This document shows, piece by piece, positions 18,678-27,091 of a stretch of 64,000 nucleotides of DNA. The stretch covers positions 225,815 through 289,814 of the forward strand of contig SVFN01000001.1 of the NCBI GenBank assembly GCA_015056815.1. The letters run 5' to 3'. The notes under the pieces were generated by a model. It worked only from the letters and a program-made list of their open reading frames with translations, had not been told where the DNA came from and ran no database searches. The position numbers were made by a program, and so were the translations under genes. Source of the DNA: Lachnospiraceae bacterium (GTDB lineage Bacteria > Bacillota > Clostridia > Lachnospirales > Lachnospiraceae). The number at the start of each line of letters is the position of its first letter. Within the stretch, counting starts at the first letter, position 1.

Positions 18678-21602
18678 ATGAGTTTGAAAAATATAGAAGC
18701 ATATCAAATGATCGAAGAGCGCAAGATTGGAGATCTGAATTCAGAGGGATTTCTTCTGCGCCATAAAAAAACAGGGGCAAGAGTGTGTGTCCTTCAAAAT
18801 GATGATGATAATAAAGTGTTCTGTGTGGGATTCAGAACACCGCCGAAAGACAGCACAGGTGTTGCGCATATCATTGAGCATTCTGTTCTGTGCGGCTCAG
18901 AAAAATTTCCGGTAAAGGATCCTTTTGTCGAGCTGGTAAAAGGTTCTTTGAATACATTTTTAAATGCGATGACATATCCGGACAAGACCGTTTACCCGGT
19001 AGCAAGCTGTAACGACAAAGATCTGCAGAATCTGATGGATGTTTATCTGGATGCGGTATTTCATCCGAAAATCTATAAAGAAAAGAAGATTTTCGAGCAG
19101 GAAGGCTGGCATTATGAATGTGAGGATCTGCAAAGCCCGTTAACGGTCAACGGAGTTGTTTACAATGAAATGAAAGGGGCTTTTTCTTCTCCGGATGACG
19201 TTGTGGAGCGGGAGATCATGAATACATTGTTTCCGGATACGACCTACGGTGTGGAGTCCGGCGGAGATCCGGAAGTGATACCGGAGCTGACCTACGAGGC
19301 TTTTCTGGATTTCCACAGACGTTTTTATCATCCCTCCAACAGCTATATCTATCTTTATGGCAATATGGATATGGAGGAAAAACTCCGCTGGATCGACGAA
19401 GCGTATCTTAAAGATTATGACCGGTTGGAAATAGACAGCAGGGTCGAAGAACAAAAGAGCTTTGAAGCACCTGTCAGGGTCACAAAGGAATATCCGATCT
19501 CAGACAGTGAAAGTGAGAAGAAAAACACGTATCTGACGTACAATACTGTTATCGGTAACAATCTGGACAAAGAGCTGTATATTGCTTTTCAGATTCTGGA
19601 TTATGTTATCTCATCTGCACCGGGGGCACCTTTAAAAAAAGCACTGATCGATGCCGGGATAGGAAGTGAAGTATACAGCAGTTACGAAAACGGGATTTTC
19701 CAGCCCTATTTTTCGGTTACGGCAAAGGGAGCCGATAAAGAAGAGGAAGAACGGTTTAAGCAGATCATAGAAAAAACACTGGAGGATCTTGCGCAAAACG
19801 GGATTAACCGGGTTTCTCTTTTAGCCGGTATCAATTATTACGAGTTTAAATACAAAGAGGCAGATTTCGGAAGCTATCCGAAAGGGCTGATGTATGGACT
19901 TCAGGCTTATGACAGCTGGCTTTACGATGAAAATGAACCGTTTATGCATATTGAGTCGAATGCAACGTTTGCTGCTTTGCGAAGCAAAGTGGAAGAGGGA
20001 TATTTTGAGGAGCTGATCCGAAAATACCTGATCGGGAATCCACATAAGGCAATTCTGACAGTGATTCCGGTAAAAGGACTTGTGACCAAACAGGAAAAAG
20101 AGCTGGAGAAGAAACTGACAGCCTATAAAAACAGTCTTTCCGAAGAACAGATCGCGCAGATCGTAAAACATACCAAAGAGCTGAAAGCATATCAGGAGTC
20201 GGAAGATTCCGAAGAGGATCTGCAAAAGATCCCGCTTTTAAAACGGGCAGATCTGACAAAAGAGGCACAAGGGTATATCAATGAAGAACGCCTCAAGGGA
20301 GAGACAAAGGTTTTATATCATGATATCTTTACCAATGGTGTGTCCTATATCCGGTGTATGTTTGCATTGCAAAATATTGACGAGGAATTACTGCCGTATC
20401 TGTCCATTCTCAAAACGGTTCTTGGCTATGTGGATACAAAGAACTACAGTTATGGAGATCTGTACGATCAGGTAAATCTGATGACAGGCGGGATGAGCAG
20501 CAGTGTGAGTATTTATGTGGATTCCAAAAACCTGTCGGAATATCACATGAACTATGAGGTTAAGATCAAAGCATTCGATGAACATGTGAAAGATGCATTT
20601 GACCTGCTGGAAGAAATTCTGTTTACTTCAAAGCTTGAGGACAAAAAGCGTCTTAGGGAGATCATTGCTGAAAACAAGAGCAGAGTACAGTCAGCACTAC
20701 AGGGAAGCGGACATATTGTAGCGGCACTTCATGCACAATCCGGCTTTTCAGAGACGGCCTGCATTCAGGAGCGTCTGGCCGGCATGTATTTTTACAGAGT
20801 ATTGGAAAGACTGGAGCGTGATTTCGATGCACAATATGAAGAGATCCTTGCAAAACTGAAAGAATGTGTGCATAGGATCTTTCGCAAGGAGAATTTCATG
20901 CTGGACTTTACCGGAGGCAGGGAGGCTCTTCTTACATCGGAGGAATGTCTGTCAGAATTTACGGCCAAGATGTATACCACAGATGAGCCGAAGCGGGAAT
21001 TAAAGATCACGCCTGTGGCCTCAAAAGATGGCTTCATGTCGGCATCCCAGGTGCAGTATGTCTGCAGAGCCGGCAATTACATCCAAAAAGGACTTCCTTA
21101 TACAGGAGCATTACGTGTTCTCAAAGTCATGATGGGATACGAATACCTTTGGCTTCAGGTGCGCGTAAAGGGCGGTGCTTACGGATGTATGAGCAGTTTT
21201 TCAAAGACAGGGGAATGTTATTTTGTCTCTTACAGAGATCCGAATCTGGAAAAAACGATAGATGTGTTTGAACATGCGGCGGAATTTGTGAAGAATTATG
21301 ATGTGGATGAGAGAACACTGACACAGTTTGTTATCGGCACGATCAGTGACAAGGACACACCTCTGACACCGCAGGCGAAGGGAGCACGCTCTCTGGCGGC
21401 CTATATGTCCAATTATACTCTGGAGGATGAACAGAAGGAACGGGATGAGATCTTAAATATTGACGCGGATACGCTTCGTTCTTTGTCGGAATACATTGAT
21501 GCCTTTATCGGGGATGGCTATCTTTGTGTGGTGGGAAATGAGAAGCGCCTGAAAGAAAATGAGCAGTTGTTTGACCATGTTGAAATGCTCTTTCAGGAAT
21601 AG
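18678..21602 (+). CDS. M16C insulinase-family zinc metallopeptidase (presequence-protease type)
   Basis: A 974-residue two-halved pitrilysin-fold peptidase of subfamily M16C (PreP/falcilysin type), which degrades short unstructured peptides inside a closed chamber. The inverted zinc motif HxxEH is present as HIIEHSVLCG near residue 59, followed by the usual KDPFVELVKGSLNTFLNA segment and, about 75 residues on, the third ligand region YNEMKGAFSSP. The C-terminal half carries the R/Y-containing VRVKGGAYGC segment. No signal peptide is seen, so it acts in the cytosol. Start ATG at 18678 follows TTAGGAGCAG. Confidence 0.94.
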   Translation: MSLKNIEAYQMIEERKIGDLNSEGFLLRHKKTGARVCVLQNDDDNKVFCVGFRTPPKDSTGVAHIIEHSVLCGSEKFPVKDPFVELVKGSLNTFLNAMTYPDKTVYPVASCNDKDLQNLMDVYLDAVFHPKIYKEKKIFEQEGWHYECEDLQSPLTVNGVVYNEMKGAFSSPDDVVEREIMNTLFPDTTYGVESGGDPEVIPELTYEAFLDFHRRFYHPSNSYIYLYGNMDMEEKLRWIDEAYLKDYDRLEIDSRVEEQKSFEAPVRVTKEYPISDSESEKKNTYLTYNTVIGNNLDKELYIAFQILDYVISSAPGAPLKKALIDAGIGSEVYSSYENGIFQPYFSVTAKGADKEEEERFKQIIEKTLEDLAQNGINRVSLLAGINYYEFKYKEADFGSYPKGLMYGLQAYDSWLYDENEPFMHIESNATFAALRSKVEEGYFEELIRKYLIGNPHKAILTVIPVKGLVTKQEKELEKKLTAYKNSLSEEQIAQIVKHTKELKAYQESEDSEEDLQKIPLLKRADLTKEAQGYINEERLKGETKVLYHDIFTNGVSYIRCMFALQNIDEELLPYLSILKTVLGYVDTKNYSYGDLYDQVNLMTGGMSSSVSIYVDSKNLSEYHMNYEVKIKAFDEHVKDAFDLLEEILFTSKLEDKKRLREIIAENKSRVQSALQGSGHIVAALHAQSGFSETACIQERLAGMYFYRVLERLERDFDAQYEEILAKLKECVHRIFRKENFMLDFTGGREALLTSEECLSEFTAKMYTTDEPKRELKITPVASKDGFMSASQVQYVCRAGNYIQKGLPYTGALRVLKVMMGYEYLWLQVRVKGGAYGCMSSFSKTGECYFVSYRDPNLEKTIDVFEHAAEFVKNYDVDERTLTQFVIGTISDKDTPLTPQAKGARSLAAYMSNYTLEDEQKERDEILNIDADTLRSLSEYIDAFIGDGYLCVVGNEKRLKENEQLFDHVEMLFQE

Positions 21603-21725
21603 ATAAAAAATGATAAAAAAACAAGATTTCCTGCAACATATTTACAAAACGGATTGTATAATAAGCAGAAAACGAAAAACGGTTTTCTTATGCAGCTTAT
21701 AAACTTACAATAAGGAGAATGGATT

Positions 21726-22901
21726 ATGAGGAAGATGGGGAAAAGAACAAAGGCGATAGCATTGGCGATTTTGATAGCAGCTGCGGCGGCGGGCTGTGGG
21801 AATGGCGCGGATTATGATTCGGCGGCAACAGCGCCGGCGTATGAGTCACAGAAAGCGTCAGGTAACGGTGCGGATTCTTATGGGGAATACGATTATGACG
21901 ACGCTTCCTATGAGGCTTCCGATGATGTCTACAGTGAGGAGGCGACAGAAGCTGCCGGGGCAGACAGTGGGAGCGTGACTGTTGAAGAGGGGGCAGATAC
22001 CAAAGCCTCCACGAAAAAAAGCAACCGTAAGCTGATCCGCACGATCGATATGAGTGTCGAAACGGAACAGTTTGATGAACTGGTGGCAAATGTGACAGCT
22101 AAGACGAATACACTGGGCGGTTATATTGAGACCAGCAATATCTGGGAAGATAATTATTACGGCAATTCCGGAACGCAGCAAAAGCAGAAGCATGCTTCTT
22201 TTTCATTCCGAATTCCGAAAGATCAGATGGATTTGTTTATTACGATGGTCGAGGGTGGAACCAATGTCACACATAAACAGGAATCCATGGATGATGTGAC
22301 ATTGACTTATGTGGATATTGAAAGTCATAAGAAAGCTCTTCAGACAGAACAGGACAGACTGTTAGAGCTTCTTGCACAGGCAGAGGATATGGATGTGATC
22401 TTAACGATCGAGAACCGTCTGACAGAGATCCGTTATCAGGTACAGAGCATGGAATCGCAGCTTCGTACTTATGACGACCAGGTGGATTATTCCACACTGA
22501 AACTGGAAGTGACCGAAGTGGTCAGATACACACCGGTCGTAGAAGATAAATCGGCATGGACGCAGATGAAGACCGGATTTATGAACAGTCTTTACAGTGT
22601 CGGAAGAGGATTGCTGAATTTCTTTATCTGGTTTGTGGTACACATTCCACAGTTGATCATCTGGGCAGTCATTATCTTTATCCTTGTACTGATCGTGAAG
22701 AAGATCCGCAAAAAGAAAAGCGCCAATCCGAGCAAACGTCAGTTGAAGCGCGAGGCAAAGCGCCAGGCGAAGATCGATGCCATGCGAAAAAAGGCGGAAG
22801 CAAACGGTATGGCTGTTACAACCGACTCAACAGAGCAAAATGAGACGATGACGGAAGAAAATGCCGGACAGGAGTCGGCTGCAGAGTCTGATAAGGAATA
22901 A
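21726..22901 (+). CDS. DUF4349 domain-containing lipoprotein
   Basis: A 391-residue predicted lipoprotein. The signal peptide ends in the lipobox AAAAGCGNG; an acidic Asp/Tyr/Ala-rich spacer follows (about 25-90). The DUF4349 domain spans about 98-320, opening with RKLIRTIDMSVETEQFD and containing a long heptad-like helical part (LLAQAEDMDVILTIENRLTE). A membrane segment (about 300-325, WFVVHIPQLIIWAVIIFILV) comes before a Lys/Arg-rich cytoplasmic tail that ends in an acidic stretch. The family is common in Bacteroidota and Bacillota and its function is unknown. It lies 24 bases before era. Confidence 0.88.
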   Translation: MRKMGKRTKAIALAILIAAAAAGCGNGADYDSAATAPAYESQKASGNGADSYGEYDYDDASYEASDDVYSEEATEAAGADSGSVTVEEGADTKASTKKSNRKLIRTIDMSVETEQFDELVANVTAKTNTLGGYIETSNIWEDNYYGNSGTQQKQKHASFSFRIPKDQMDLFITMVEGGTNVTHKQESMDDVTLTYVDIESHKKALQTEQDRLLELLAQAEDMDVILTIENRLTEIRYQVQSMESQLRTYDDQVDYSTLKLEVTEVVRYTPVVEDKSAWTQMKTGFMNSLYSVGRGLLNFFIWFVVHIPQLIIWAVIIFILVLIVKKIRKKKSANPSKRQLKREAKRQAKIDAMRKKAEANGMAVTTDSTEQNETMTEENAGQESAAESDKE

Positions 22902-22925
22902 AATCAAAGAAAGCGAACGAGAAAT

Positions 22926-23834
22926 ATGGAGAATCATACCACAAAAACAGGATTCGCAACACTGATCGGAAGACCGAATGTAGGCAAATCCACATTAATG
23001 AACCAGCTGATCGGTCAAAAGATCGCGATCACTTCCAACAAACCGCAAACCACAAGAAACCGGATACAGACGGTCTTTACGGACGACCGGGGCCAGATTG
23101 TTTTTCTGGATACACCCGGGATCCACAAGGCTAAAAACAAACTGGGCAATTACATGGTAAGTGTGGCGGAGCATACCTTAAAAGAGGTGGATGTCATCTT
23201 ATGGCTGGTGGAGCCTACGACCTTTATCGGTGCCGGAGAGCGTCATATCATAGAACGTCTGAAGCGTGTGAACACACCTGTGATCCTGGTGGTCAACAAG
23301 ATCGATACGGTCAAAAATGAGGAATTGCTGCAGTGTATTGATACCTACCGCACAGAATACGATTTTGCGGAAGTGGTTCCGGTATCGGCCAAAAGCGGTA
23401 AAAATAAAGAAGAACTGTTGAAATGCATTTATCAGTATCTGCCCTATGGCCCCATGTTTTATGATGAGGATACCATTACCGATCAGCCGGAGCGTGCGAT
23501 CGTGGCGGAGTTGATCAGAGAGCAGGCGCTTCATGCACTGGATGATGAGATACCGCATGGAATCGCAGTGTCAGTTGACTCCATGAAGTATCGGAAAAAC
23601 ATTGTCGATATCGATGCGACGATCGTCTGTGAAAGAGATTCCCACAAGGGGATCATCATCGGAAAAGGCGGAAGCATGTTAAAAAAGATCGGATCCAACG
23701 CACGCTGGGGCATTGAGGATTTGCTGCAGTGCAAAGCCAATCTGCAGCTTTGGGTCAAAGTAAAAAAGGACTGGAGGGACAGTGACTTTTTACTGAAGAA
23801 TTTTGGATATAGACAGGATGAGATAGAAAAGTAG
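22926..23834 (+). CDS. era: GTPase Era
   Basis: Era is an essential GTPase that binds the 3' end of 16S rRNA and acts in 30S maturation. The 302-residue protein has the G1 motif GRPNVGKST, G3 DTPGIH, G4 NKID and the C-terminal KH domain with GIIIGKGGSMLKKIG. Length and order are standard. It is followed, as in Bacillus, by a small YqzL-like gene and recO. Confidence 0.98.
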   Translation: MENHTTKTGFATLIGRPNVGKSTLMNQLIGQKIAITSNKPQTTRNRIQTVFTDDRGQIVFLDTPGIHKAKNKLGNYMVSVAEHTLKEVDVILWLVEPTTFIGAGERHIIERLKRVNTPVILVVNKIDTVKNEELLQCIDTYRTEYDFAEVVPVSAKSGKNKEELLKCIYQYLPYGPMFYDEDTITDQPERAIVAELIREQALHALDDEIPHGIAVSVDSMKYRKNIVDIDATIVCERDSHKGIIIGKGGSMLKKIGSNARWGIEDLLQCKANLQLWVKVKKDWRDSDFLLKNFGYRQDEIEK

Positions 23835-23981
23835 CAACCGACTGCCGGTTTTTGCTAAGAAATACCGGTATAGTTTCTTCCGGAACATGACAACATAAAG
23901 AAGGAACAGACTTTACCAGAGAGAGCTGTTTGAATATGGTGGGAAACACTTATCTTTATGTATGTTTAAGGAGGTCGGAAG

Positions 23982-24140
23982 ATGAAGGAGAGACAGGCGT
24001 GGGAGCAGTTTCTGGCTACCGGGAAAGTGGAGGATTATCTGGCATGTGTCGGGAAGGCTTCCGATGAGGAGAAGAATTCCGGGAAGAAGGCAGACGACCG
24101 GACGGTGCGAAATGAGGAAGTAAAGTGCAGGAGTTTGTAG
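23982..24140 (+). CDS. YqzL-like small protein
   Basis: A 52-residue ORF with a strong ribosome-binding site (AAGGAGGT) seven bases before its ATG. It sits between era and recO, where Bacillus subtilis has yqzL. The N-terminal part WEQFLATGKVEDYLAC fits the YqzL pattern (W..F..TG....YL). The rest is charged and probably disordered. It overlaps the GTG start of recO by 16 bases, implying translational coupling. Function is unknown in the family; the call rests on position and the short motif. Confidence 0.8.
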   Translation: MKERQAWEQFLATGKVEDYLACVGKASDEEKNSGKKADDRTVRNEEVKCRSL

Positions 24141-24784
24141 AAGTGACAGGAATGGTGCTGTTTGCAGCACCTTCCGGCGAGTATGACAGAAGAATAAAGA
24201 TTCTGACAAAAGAGAGAGGAAAGATCACCGCATTTGTGAAGGGAGCAAGACGTCCCAACAGCAGGTTTCTTGCGGTTACCAATCCTTTCTCTTTTGGCAC
24301 GTTCCGGCTTTTTGCGGGCAGGACGGCCTACAACCTGATGGAGGGACATATTTCCAATTATTTTGAGAAAATGCGGACGGATTATGAGGCGGCTCTATAC
24401 GGCATGTATTTTCTGGATGTCGCGGATTTTTACAGCAGGGAAAACAATGACGAGGCGGAACTGTTGAAGCTGCTGTATCAGTCAATCCGGGCACTGGTCG
24501 ATACGAAGATTCCCAAGGAACTGATCCGGTACATATTTGAAATGAAGGCAATCGTGGTAAACGGAGAATTCCCGGGGATCCCGGGACATATGAATCTCTT
24601 AAACGATACGAGATATACCATTGATTTCGTACAAAAGATGTCTTTGGATAAACTGTATACATTCACTGTTTCAGAGGCGGTTCTGGAGGAATTGTCCCAT
24701 TGCGCGGATTATTACAGGGAGCATTTTCTGGCACCAAATTTGAAAAGTCTTGAAATTCTGAAAAATTGCAGGTTGAAAATATAA
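24125..24784 (+). CDS. recO: DNA repair protein RecO
   Basis: RecO helps load RecA at gaps in the RecFOR pathway. The 219-residue protein begins with an OB-fold domain (VTGMVLFAAPSGEYDRRIKILT, typical of RecO, then GKITAFVKGARRPNS) followed by the helical domain. It is shorter than the 240-260 residues usual in Bacillota and lacks the zinc-binding Cys set seen in some RecO C-terminal domains. The start is GTG at 24125, inside the end of the small upstream gene, with GAGGAAGTAAA nearby. Confidence 0.92.
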   Translation: MQEFVEVTGMVLFAAPSGEYDRRIKILTKERGKITAFVKGARRPNSRFLAVTNPFSFGTFRLFAGRTAYNLMEGHISNYFEKMRTDYEAALYGMYFLDVADFYSRENNDEAELLKLLYQSIRALVDTKIPKELIRYIFEMKAIVVNGEFPGIPGHMNLLNDTRYTIDFVQKMSLDKLYTFTVSEAVLEELSHCADYYREHFLAPNLKSLEILKNCRLKI

Positions 24785-24801
24785 GATTCTTTCGCTATAA
24801 T
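24773..24801 (+). promoter_or_regulatory. Predicted sigma-A promoter for the lipoprotein-glyQS pair
   Basis: TTGAAA at 24773 and TATAAT at 24796 are separated by 17 bases. The -35 box lies inside the end of recO. Confidence 0.75.
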
Positions 24802-24867
24802 AAAAAACGTATGTAAAGAGAAGATGGATGAGAGGATCCGTTAGCAGGAAATGAGAGGAAAGTGCGG

Positions 24868-25452
24868 ATGATGGGAAAGATCAAAAAAACCGCCGGTATG
24901 GTGATCATTCTTCTAATGCTTACTGCCTGTGCAAAAGAGGCACCGGTGGATACGAACACAGTATCCGTTGAAAAGGACGGTACGGTCAAAACAACGCTGA
25001 TCGAGGATTTTACACAGTCCTATTATAATGCGGATGAGTTGAAAAAGATGATCGATGAAGAGGTGGCGGCATACAATAAGGAGGCAGGAGCCGACAAAGT
25101 GACGGTTGCCACATTTGAGCCGACAAAAGACAAGGTCAGACTGGAGCTTGATTTTGCAGACAGCGATGATTATGCAAAGTTTAATTCCAGAGAATTCTTT
25201 GTGGGAACGGCGGCACAGGCACAGGCACTCGGCATAGAGATCCCCGACCTGACAGATGCACAGACAGGCGCAACGATCAGCTCCGGGAAGCTGTTAGAAA
25301 ACAGTTCCTGCAAGATGGTAGTTACGGATGAAGCGCAGGATGTCAGGATACCGGGAAAGATTCTGTACTACAGTGAAGGTCTTGCCCTTAAGGATAAAAA
25401 GACAGTGACAGTCCCCAAAGAGCAGGAAAAAGCATTTATCGTATATGAATGA
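24868..25452 (+). CDS. Small predicted lipoprotein of unknown function
   Basis: A protein of about 194 residues with a short signal peptide ending in the lipobox [10 protein letters not shown], hence a membrane-anchored extracellular lipoprotein. The mature part is hydrophilic and acidic, with the stretch [20 protein letters not shown] after the anchor. I do not recognise a domain. Start codons at 24862 (GTG), 24868 and 24871 (ATG) are all possible; the GAGAGGAAA before them suits 24868 or 24871. Its stop overlaps an ATGA that opens a longer reading frame into glyQS, but that is probably not the true glyQS start. Confidence 0.82.
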   Translation: MMGKIKKTAGMVIILLMLTACAKEAPVDTNTVSVEKDGTVKTTLIEDFTQSYYNADELKKMIDEEVAAYNKEAGADKVTVATFEPTKDKVRLELDFADSDDYAKFNSREFFVGTAAQAQALGIEIPDLTDAQTGATISSGKLLENSSCKMVVTDEAQDVRIPGKILYYSEGLALKDKKTVTVPKEQEKAFIVYE

Positions 25453-25508
25453 TCAGTAACCCAATAGTCATGATGACTGAAACTATAAAAGATAAGGCAG
25501 GAGAGATT

Positions 25509-26909
25509 ATGGAGAAAACATTAGAAAAAATCGTAGCTCTTTCCAAGAGCAGGGGATTTGTATATCCCGGTTCCGAAATTTACGGAGGACTTGCCAACAC
25601 ATGGGATTATGGCAATCTCGGTGTTGAGCTTAAGAACAATGTAAAAAAAGCATGGTGGCAGAAATTCATCATGGAGAATCCTTATAATGTAGGTGTGGAT
25701 TGTGCGATCCTGATGAATCCGCAGACATGGGTAGCCAGCGGACATCTTGGAGGCTTTGCGGATCCGCTTATGGATTGTAAAGAGTGTCACGAGCGTTTTC
25801 GCGCAGATAAGATCATTGAAGATTTTGCTTCCGAAAACGGGATCGATCTGGGAAAGCCGATCGATGCATTTTCTCAGGAAGAGATGAAGGCGTTTATTGA
25901 AGAAAAGAACATTCCCTGTCCGACCTGTGGCAAACATAATTTTACCGACATCCGTCAGTTTAACCTGATGTTCAAGACGTTCCAGGGCGTGACGGAGGAT
26001 GCAAAAAATACTGTCTATTTAAGACCGGAAACTGCACAGGGAATCTTTGTGAATTTCAAAAATGTACAGCGTACTTCCCGTAAAAAACTTCCGTTTGGTA
26101 TCGGACAGATCGGAAAGAGCTTCCGTAATGAGATCACACCGGGTAACTTTACCTTCCGGACCAGAGAGTTTGAACAGATGGAATTAGAGTTCTTCTGTGA
26201 GCCGGGTACCGATCTGGAGTGGTTCGAATACTGGAGAGGCTTCTGCCGTGACTGGCTCTTAAGCCTTGGCATTAAAGAAGAGGAAATGAGACTGCGTGAC
26301 CATGCTCCGGAGGAACTTTGTTTCTACAGCAAGGGTACGACGGATATTGAGTTCTTATTCCCTTCCATCGGTTGGGGTGAGCTGTGGGGGATCGCAGACC
26401 GTACCGATTACGATCTGACGCAGCATCAGAATACTTCCGGGCAGGATATGACCTATTTTGATGATACGAAGAATGAAAAATACATTCCTTACGTGATCGA
26501 GCCCTCACTGGGAGCAGATCGTGTAGTACTGGCGTTTCTTTGTGCAGCTTATGATGAGGAGAATATCGGTACAGAGGACAAACCGGATATGCGTACCGTG
26601 CTTCATTTCCATCCGGCGATCGCACCGGTGAAGATCGGTGTGCTTCCACTTTCGAAGAAATTGAACGAAGGAGCGGAGAAGGTGTTCACACAGCTTTCCA
26701 AAAAATATAACTGTGAGTTTGATGACAGAGGGAATATCGGAAAACGCTATCGCAGACAGGATGAAATCGGTACTCCGTTCTGCATCACTTACGATTTTGA
26801 CTCTGAGACAGATCAGTGCGTGACGGTACGTTTCCGTGATTCCATGGAGCAGGAGCGTGTGGCGATTGCAGATCTGGATGCTTATTTTGCAGATAAGTTC
26901 ACATTTTAA
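25509..26909 (+). CDS. glyQS: Glycine--tRNA ligase, dimeric class II type
   Basis: This enzyme charges tRNA-Gly. The 466-residue sequence carries [11 protein letters not shown] near the start, [19 protein letters not shown] and the late [12 protein letters not shown], as in the alpha2 enzymes of Gram-positives, archaea and eukaryotes rather than the alpha2beta2 type. A CxxC pair (CPTCGKHNF) is present. The frame is open back to ATG 25449, but ATG 25509 has a well-placed AGGAGAG and matches the family start. No T-box leader fits in the 56 bases upstream. Confidence 0.96.
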   Translation: MEKTLEKIVALSKSRGFVYPGSEIYGGLANTWDYGNLGVELKNNVKKAWWQKFIMENPYNVGVDCAILMNPQTWVASGHLGGFADPLMDCKECHERFRADKIIEDFASENGIDLGKPIDAFSQEEMKAFIEEKNIPCPTCGKHNFTDIRQFNLMFKTFQGVTEDAKNTVYLRPETAQGIFVNFKNVQRTSRKKLPFGIGQIGKSFRNEITPGNFTFRTREFEQMELEFFCEPGTDLEWFEYWRGFCRDWLLSLGIKEEEMRLRDHAPEELCFYSKGTTDIEFLFPSIGWGELWGIADRTDYDLTQHQNTSGQDMTYFDDTKNEKYIPYVIEPSLGADRVVLAFLCAAYDEENIGTEDKPDMRTVLHFHPAIAPVKIGVLPLSKKLNEGAEKVFTQLSKKYNCEFDDRGNIGKRYRRQDEIGTPFCITYDFDSETDQCVTVRFRDSMEQERVAIADLDAYFADKFTF

Positions 26910-26916
26910 AATAATA

Positions 26917-26946
26917 CAGAACAGTGGTATATTTTGCCCTGTTCTG
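26917..26946 (+). terminator. Possible weak terminator after glyQS
   Basis: An 8-bp stem (CAGAACAG with CTGTTCTG) around a 14-base loop lies just after the glyQS stop. Only AATCTTTAT follows, not a real T run, so termination may be weak. Confidence 0.4.
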
Positions 26947-26962
26947 AATCTTTATCACTTGT

Positions 26963-26989
26963 CGTAAACGAATGAAACATTCGTTTACG
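26963..26989. other. Perfect 12-bp hairpin in the alaS leader
   Basis: CGTAAACGAATG (26963-26974) pairs perfectly with CATTCGTTTACG (26978-26989) around AAA. There is no T run and no T-box sequence nearby. It could be an RNA stabiliser, a protein-binding site or part of a repeat. Confidence 0.6.
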
Positions 26990-27091
26990 GTATATCGGAT
27001 CATGGAATGAATGCTGCAATGAGCGGGCTCATCAGGCAATTACTTTATTCACATACTATAAATATTTTACACGACAGGAAAGGTCATGATT

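Noticed and set aside
21644..21662. Promoter TTTACA/TATAAT before the DUF4349 gene
   Set aside because: The -10 box is perfect but the TTTACA is only about ten bases away, too short for a sigma-A promoter, and no better -35 is visible.
26910..27091. T-box riboswitch upstream of alaS
   Set aside because: I searched for the conserved T-box bulge (TGGNACCGCG) and specifier features and found neither.
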